A DNA stretch of 15,927 nucleotides from JBGLNJ01 sp964353405 (GTDB taxonomy: Bacteria > Chloroflexota > Anaerolineae > Fen-1058): positions 1 through 15,927 of the forward strand of contig CAYGWJ010000160.1 in NCBI GenBank assembly GCA_964353405.1, read 5' to 3'. Under the pieces are notes generated by a model. The model worked only from the letters and a program-made list of their open reading frames with translations. It was not told where the DNA came from and searched no databases. The translations under genes and the position numbers were made by a program. Positions 12,506-15,927 of the stretch are shown here, piece by piece (the first letter of the stretch is position 1; every line of letters starts with the position of its first letter).

Positions 12506-12790
12506 AGAGTCGCGCACGTCTTGAGCCGTGTGCGTGTGGTGAGGATGAGACTTGATTTCAGGATGGTGCGGAGCATTATCCCACCCGGCGATAAGGTGGT
12601 CGGCTTCGTTGAGCCAATAGTAGCTGTACCTGGTCAGTTGCCCGTCAACCCATACTTCGGAAACACGCAAGTTGCTTCCGTCTGCCAGCCACGGTTTCGC
12701 CCTGTACTCCTCCAGCCCCTCGCGTGCAATGTGGTCAATGGAGGCAACGCCGACCACGAGATCACGGTAACGCGCCAGGCGTTCCTTCAC
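12446..12790 (-). CDS. TumE/DUF6516-type toxin
   Basis: 114-residue protein resembling the DUF6516 family, annotated in databases as TumE-type toxin-antitoxin components. Key features: YSYYWLNEADHLIAGWDNAP followed by HHPEIKSHPHHTHT, a His-rich core conserved in the group, then a C-terminal helix (MRNLEDVLTFLAKRL). The biochemical activity of this family is not established well enough to state here. Translation starts at GTG 12790, overlapping the antitoxin stop as GTGA, the tight coupling typical of TA pairs. The 3' end overlaps the opposing glycosyltransferase gene by 60 bases. No membrane segment or signal peptide. The alternative, a cytoplasmic protein of another role in the same family, is less likely given the paired layout. 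Confidence 0.75.
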   Translation of the reverse strand: MKERLARYRDLVVGVASIDHIAREGLEEYRAKPWLADGSNLRVSEVWVDGQLTRYSYYWLNEADHLIAGWDNAPHHPEIKSHPHHTHTAQDVRDSSMRNLEDVLTFLAKRLLSE

Positions 12791-13113
12791 TCGATGGTCT
12801 CCATTTTCTTGAGCGCGTCAGCGGCTTGGTTGCTGCGCTCGAGGGCGCCCGTCCAGAAAAACCAGTCGTTATAATCCTCGTGCGCTTGCAATGTGTCCAA
12901 CTTTAGCAGTTTTTTGCGCTCAAACTCGGAAAAGGATACGCTATACTTGCGCTCGTAACGGTGAATGTGGGTCAGGGCCTCGCGCCGTTCCTTTTCGAGT
13001 TCGCGGGCGCGTTGTTTGGCAGCCACGCGCAGAGCCGGGCGAAGCAAGCGGTCTCGCTCTTCACCGACCAGTGCTTCAATAGACTTGGGCACACGCAGTT
13101 CAATCTGTCCCAT
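12787..13113 (-). CDS. putative antitoxin partner of the TumE-like toxin
   Basis: 108-residue charged, mostly helical protein. The N-terminus (IELRVPKSIEALVGEERDRL) could form a short beta strand plus helix like dimeric antitoxins, followed by a long Arg/Glu-rich helix (about 30-60), then HIHRYERKYSVSFSEFERKK and YNDWFFWTGALE, a motif seen in small proteins encoded next to DUF6516 genes. Start ATG 13113 has AAGAGG five bases upstream. It precedes and overlaps the toxin by 4 bases (stop/start GTGA), the usual antitoxin-first order. I infer the antitoxin role from position and size; no known DNA-binding domain is recognised with certainty. Confidence 0.68.
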   Translation of the reverse strand: MGQIELRVPKSIEALVGEERDRLLRPALRVAAKQRARELEKERREALTHIHRYERKYSVSFSEFERKKLLKLDTLQAHEDYNDWFFWTGALERSNQAADALKKMETIE

Positions 13114-13140
13114 CGCAGCCTCTTGGATTCAGTTCGCCGA

Positions 13141-13167
13141 CTGGCGGTTTCTGCTGCCAGTATACCA
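13141..13167 (-). promoter_or_regulatory. extended -10 promoter and possible operator of the TA pair
   Basis: On the minus strand TGGTATACT: TGn extension (13165-13167) and -10 TATACT (13159-13164). No clear -35. Immediately downstream CTGGC...GCCAG (13141-13145 and 13156-13160) forms a 5-bp inverted repeat across the predicted transcription start and -10 edge, a plausible autoregulatory operator. The leader to the antitoxin start is about 39 bases. Confidence 0.45.
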
Positions 13168-13178
13168 CGAAAAAGCGC

Positions 13179-13207
13179 TTGACGGTCGCGCCGGAATCGC
13201 ACATAAT
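13179..13207 (+). promoter_or_regulatory. sigma70-type promoter without an obvious gene
   Basis: -35 TTGACG (13179-13184), 17-base spacer, -10 CATAAT (13202-13207), 5/6 matches in each box. It points to the right, divergent from the TA promoter, into a stretch (13208-13647) with no convincing coding gene. It could be a relic of a lost gene or drive a noncoding transcript. Confidence 0.45.
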
Positions 13208-13281
13208 GAAAGCGTCCAATCGCAAACGAGGTCCCGTCCTGGTCGAGCGCATGGTTTGCGTGTGTCATTCGCACCAACGAC

Positions 13282-13325
13282 AAGGAATCTGCTCGCATGG
13301 TGATCCTGGTCTGGTTGATCGTGCC
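13282..13325 (+). pseudogene. duplicated glycosyltransferase fragment
   Basis: These 44 bases match 12128-12171 of the upstream glycosyltransferase gene at 39 positions and encode the same peptide, RMVILVWLIVP, in an open frame that continues to a TAG at 13471-13473 without further resemblance to it. Together with the upstream gene it brackets the TA module. Elsewhere in 13114-13647 I see only promoters and no real gene; longer ORFs there have unnatural composition. Confidence 0.5.
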
Positions 13326-13506
13326 TGTATTCAAAATCGGTGTCTGGCTTGTTTACCCCGACTGGCCCGTTCGTTATCCTTCTGCAAGCCAGATCCGGTC
13401 TTGCCGGAATTTAGCATCACCGCGCTGGGACCGGCGGAATGTCCCGGAAAACGATTTTTCGTCGCCCACGTAGGAAGAAATCAGCCCCGGATCGCGATTT
13501 TGGGTC

Positions 13507-13535
13507 TTGACATCAGTCCCCAAAAAGCGCAAAAT
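13507..13535 (+). promoter_or_regulatory. probable promoter of the beta-propeller gene
   Basis: A perfect -35 TTGACA (13507-13512), 17-base spacer, -10 CAAAAT (13530-13535, 4/6). It would give a leader of about 105 bases before ATG 13648. Confidence 0.4.
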
Positions 13536-13647
13536 AAGATTAGACCCGAGCCGGCCATACAGTTTGTCCGACGTTGCTTGGCTCTTTTCCCTTCCGAGTC
13601 GTCTCTTGCTGCATAGCCAGGCTCCTGCGAACCAAGGAGATGATTCC

Positions 13648-13875
13648 ATGAACCGCAAGCTGTTGTTCGCCGCTTTCCTCTTAGCCCTCACGCTGACCTT
13701 CATCGCAGTCCACCACCAGTTGACCAATGCTGCGTCCAACATGGCGCCTCCACCCAGGCAAGCGCCGCCGCTTGAAGAGTATGCTGGCACTTGGCCACTG
13801 AGGTGGTGGCAGGCGAGCCAACCTGGCAGGTCGTCGCCGGGGGAGGCGGCAAAGATGTTTTGCTCTGGGATGTGA
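13648..13875 (+). CDS. signal-peptide segment of the beta-propeller gene (frame-separated)
   Basis: ATG 13648 has an excellent ribosome site (AAGGAGA 13634-13640, 7-base spacer) and encodes a Sec signal peptide: MNRKLLFAAFLLALTLTFIA, cleavage likely after TNA, then a short Pro-rich linker ending PLEEYAGTW. After about 13795 this frame becomes implausible (Trp/Arg/Ser-rich) and stops at 13873-13875, while the propeller body is in the neighbouring frame from 13776 on. This piece is therefore the N-terminus of the following gene, separated by a single frameshift equal to one lost base (or two gained). Confidence 0.75.
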   Translation: MNRKLLFAAFLLALTLTFIAVHHQLTNAASNMAPPPRQAPPLEEYAGTWPLRWWQASQPGRSSPGEAAKMFCSGM

Positions 13876-15737
13876 GCATGGCTTCACCCAATGAAGGCTG
13901 GGCAGTTGGGGGCACAGGCCCGTCCAGTTATGGTGTGATCATGCACTATACCAATACAACATGGAGCCGCGTGAGCGTCCCGACTGACACTTTTACCGTC
14001 AACGCCGTGACAATGATCAGTCCCACGGAAGGATGGGTAGCCGGATACGTGGCTTGCAGCTACGGCGAATGTAACCGTGGTCAGTTGATGCACTACACTG
14101 CAGCCACAGGCTGGCAGACAGTTACAGTTCCCGCCAAGCCTGGCGCCGGCGTGTGGGGTGGTCTTTATGGGATTGACATCAAGGGAACTACCGGTTGGAT
14201 TGTAAGCAACAATTATCATCTTTCTGGTTCCCCTTCTTTTCTCCAGTTCGATGGAACCAATTGGACGCCAGTATCAGCGCCGTTTCTGAATTATAACGGT
14301 GTTTCCATTGTGAATGCCAACGACGCCTGGGCAGTGGCCAATAATTTTGGCTTCAATTCGTCGGGAATTGCCTCCCTGGCGCATTACTCTGGCGGCAGTT
14401 GGTCAGAGGTGACATCCACCGTGAGTGCAGCCGGCACTGTTTATATGCAGGGTATTCATATGTTGAGTGCTTCGGACGGTTGGGCAGCCGGATATGCCGG
14501 ATATACTTTCTCGGGCTACCAATGCGTGTTGCTTCACTACAATGGAAGCAATTGGTCACAGGTGCCATGCCCGGCAGAAGCCAGTGACGTCCAGTTGGCC
14601 TCGGTGTACATGCGTAGCTCGAATGATGTGTGGGCAGTAGGGAACCAATATGGTTGGGCGGCAGGGAACCGATACATTTTGAGCCAACGAGGGCCGGGTG
14701 TCATCTTGCACTATGATGGCTCAGCCTGGACAAGATCAACTGCTCCGCCTGAAACGCCTGCGCTCAGGTCTATCAAATTGGTCGGCTCAGATGATGGGTG
14801 GATTGTTGGATGGGATGGCACGATTCTGCGTCTGGTGGGCGGAAACTGGACGCGAGTTCAGGGGTCGAGCCTTTTTGTTGGCCCGGTGGATTCGGTCAGT
14901 GCAAACGAAGCCTGGTACGGTGGCGCAAATGGGGAATGGCTGCAGTGGAAAAATGGAGTCGTGCTTTCTCATACCAGCGGCATGACGTTGCCCATTGCGG
15001 CACTGGACATGCTAAGCCCGACCGTTGGCTGGAGCGGCACCAATTTAAGATCTAGCAACTATATCGCCAAATTCGCTGATGGGAGTTGGACTATCACGCC
15101 AACCTATTCTACCAGGGTGTATGGAATTTCAATGCTTGGCCCGGAAGAAGGATGGTTTGCCACCAGCACTGGCTTGCTGCACTATAGCTCGGGAGCGTGG
15201 CAGACGTATAACATATATAACGGTGCGTACTCGGTCTCCATGCTCGACGCAGACCACGGTTGGGCTGTCAGCCGACAGTGGGGGGTGTATACTTATACCA
15301 ACGGAGTCTGGACACCCTTTTCTATACCGGTGAGCGGCGATTACCGGGAGATCAAGGTTATTGGCATCACCCCAGACGAAGCCTGGATTGCGGGGTGGAG
15401 TCTGGCATGTAATGTAGTCGGTTGCCCGGTCACCCCGCGCCTTCTCCACTTTACAAATAACGCATGGCAACCCATCACCATGACCAATTGGCTGGCCTTC
15501 TTGGATATTAGCAAGGCCAGCGCGACCGAGTGGTGGGCGGCGGGCAAGCTCACGACGATGGAATACGCTTTCCTGCACTACAAGGATGGAACCTATACGG
15601 TCGTGCCTGCCGCTGGGGAAGATGTGATTGGTGTTTCCATGCTGCCTGATGGCGCCGGTTTTGCGCGTGGTGTGGGGAGTCTATTGCAGCTCAATACTCT
15701 TACTAACCAAGTATACTTGCCGATCGTGATCAAGTAA
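13791..15737 (+). CDS. secreted beta-propeller protein with 14 GWAVG-type repeats
   Basis: Body of an exported protein of about 650 residues (true start presumably ATG 13648 in another frame; within this frame only TTG 13791 is available). It consists of about 14 repeats of roughly 45 residues, each with a turn like NEGWAVG, NDVWAVG, SDGWAAG or DEAWIAG, followed by a strand like ILHYDGSAWT or LLHYNGSNWS. This is a BNR/Ycf48-like propeller pattern, probably forming two seven-bladed propellers. Such modules bind ligands or partners; no catalytic residues are evident. The C-terminus is LTNQVYLPIVIK, resembling the YLPLV-x-R tails that end many secreted proteins of Chloroflexota and may be a sorting or anchoring tag (my recollection, not a searched result). 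Four Cys pairs may form disulphides. It is transcribed alone and followed by a hairpin at 15771-15799. Confidence 0.8.
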   Translation: MATEVVAGEPTWQVVAGGGGKDVLLWDVSMASPNEGWAVGGTGPSSYGVIMHYTNTTWSRVSVPTDTFTVNAVTMISPTEGWVAGYVACSYGECNRGQLMHYTAATGWQTVTVPAKPGAGVWGGLYGIDIKGTTGWIVSNNYHLSGSPSFLQFDGTNWTPVSAPFLNYNGVSIVNANDAWAVANNFGFNSSGIASLAHYSGGSWSEVTSTVSAAGTVYMQGIHMLSASDGWAAGYAGYTFSGYQCVLLHYNGSNWSQVPCPAEASDVQLASVYMRSSNDVWAVGNQYGWAAGNRYILSQRGPGVILHYDGSAWTRSTAPPETPALRSIKLVGSDDGWIVGWDGTILRLVGGNWTRVQGSSLFVGPVDSVSANEAWYGGANGEWLQWKNGVVLSHTSGMTLPIAALDMLSPTVGWSGTNLRSSNYIAKFADGSWTITPTYSTRVYGISMLGPEEGWFATSTGLLHYSSGAWQTYNIYNGAYSVSMLDADHGWAVSRQWGVYTYTNGVWTPFSIPVSGDYREIKVIGITPDEAWIAGWSLACNVVGCPVTPRLLHFTNNAWQPITMTNWLAFLDISKASATEWWAAGKLTTMEYAFLHYKDGTYTVVPAAGEDVIGVSMLPDGAGFARGVGSLLQLNTLTNQVYLPIVIK

Positions 15738-15770
15738 CGACAGGGTAGCGGTAGGTCACGTTTGCGCCTG

Positions 15771-15799
15771 GTGTCCCGCTGCTACGCAGCGGTGGACAC
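15771..15799 (+). terminator. hairpin after the beta-propeller gene
   Basis: GTGTCCCGCTGC (15771-15782) pairs with GCAGCG plus GGACAC (15786-15791, 15794-15799) with a 2-base bulge and a 3-base loop. No T-run follows, so it is a possible but non-canonical terminator. The rest of 15738-15875 holds a TAAAAT (15840-15845), a candidate -10, and a CTCCCCA/TGGGGAG hairpin (15848-15854, 15861-15867) overlapping the next ribosome site. Confidence 0.4.
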
Positions 15800-15875
15800 G
15801 GGAAAACGGGCCTCAGTCTTCGTTTCGGCCACTCTTGGGTAAAATGTCTCCCCAGTCTTGTGGGGAGGCGAGCCT

Positions 15876-15927
15876 GTGTCCGAGGATACAACACCACGCA
15901 GAAGGCACTGGGAGCGAGAGGTGATTG
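15876..15927 (+). CDS. start of an unidentified gene (3' partial)
   Basis: GTG 15876 is preceded by GGGGAGG (15862-15868) with a 7-base spacer and opens a frame reading MSEDTTPRRRHWEREVI to the window edge. The basic, polar start suggests a cytoplasmic N-terminus. Too short to identify. The ribosome site is part of a 7-bp hairpin (15848-15867), so its access may be controlled. Confidence 0.5.
   Translation, partial: MSEDTTPRRRHWEREVI

Noticed and set aside
13374..13790. 138-codon minus-strand ORF
   Set aside because: Antisense to the signal-peptide region and promoter of the propeller gene; no motif, no ribosome site.
13776..13875. Programmed frameshift in the propeller gene
   Set aside because: No slippery heptamer with a following stem-loop or pseudoknot is evident; mutation, phase variation or assembly error is simpler.

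Overview
The window looks like part of a chromosome from a member of the Chloroflexota (Anaerolineae-like), probably an environmental genome. This is inference from: core genes of that flavour (a class-1 MetRS with a zinc knuckle and a KFSKS-type loop, a DUF177 protein next to a primary sigma factor), several long polytopic GT39-like glycosyltransferases, Pro-rich CARDB lipoproteins, a secreted beta-propeller protein ending in a VYLPIVIK tail, and many short heptamer-based and palindromic repeats, including inside genes.

Layout. Positions 1-1900 are accessory: the tail of an unknown protein, then two secreted lipoproteins (377-973 and 1188-1658) and a doubtful small ORF. Positions 1900-2361 are a gene graveyard: the C-terminal end of an IS110-type transposase on the minus strand abutting a broken fibronectin-III-like fragment on the plus strand, closed by a strong bidirectional terminator. 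A GNAT acetyltransferase (2425-3324, minus) follows with its own promoter. A 300-base divergent intergenic region holds an inverted repeat and a fully consensus sigma70 promoter (3566-3595) driving DUF177 and the primary sigma factor (3649-5328), which end at a hairpin array and an intrinsic terminator. An extended -10 promoter then drives metG (5530-7302), followed closely by two GT39-like membrane glycosyltransferases (7310-8716 and 8713-10653, ATGA-coupled). After a 161-base gap with a palindromic repeat come a FlK-like hotdog thioesterase (10815-11207) and a third GT39-like enzyme (11204-12505), again ATGA-coupled. The 3' end of this enzyme runs into a convergent TumE/DUF6516-type toxin-antitoxin pair (12446-13113, minus). 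A gene-poor stretch with a second copy of a glycosyltransferase fragment precedes a secreted 14-repeat beta-propeller gene (13648-15737) carrying a frameshift between signal peptide and body. The window ends at the start of another gene (15876).

How they work together. The DUF177/sigma/metG block is housekeeping. The three GT39-like proteins would transfer sugars from lipid-linked donors on the outer face of the membrane; the thioesterase between them may hydrolyse an acyl-CoA, but its tie to them is only by operon. The TA pair is a selfish or defence-type unit.

The most striking signal is a family of short repeats that has invaded coding DNA without breaking the frame. A 66-base element occurs twice (2730-2795 on the minus strand, 8359-8424 on the plus strand; 60/66 identical) inside two unrelated proteins and is read in two different frames. 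Other heptamer tracts, hairpins and a perfect 27-base palindrome lie inside the glycosyltransferase genes, and two of those genes have N-termini that appear to be built from repeat DNA.
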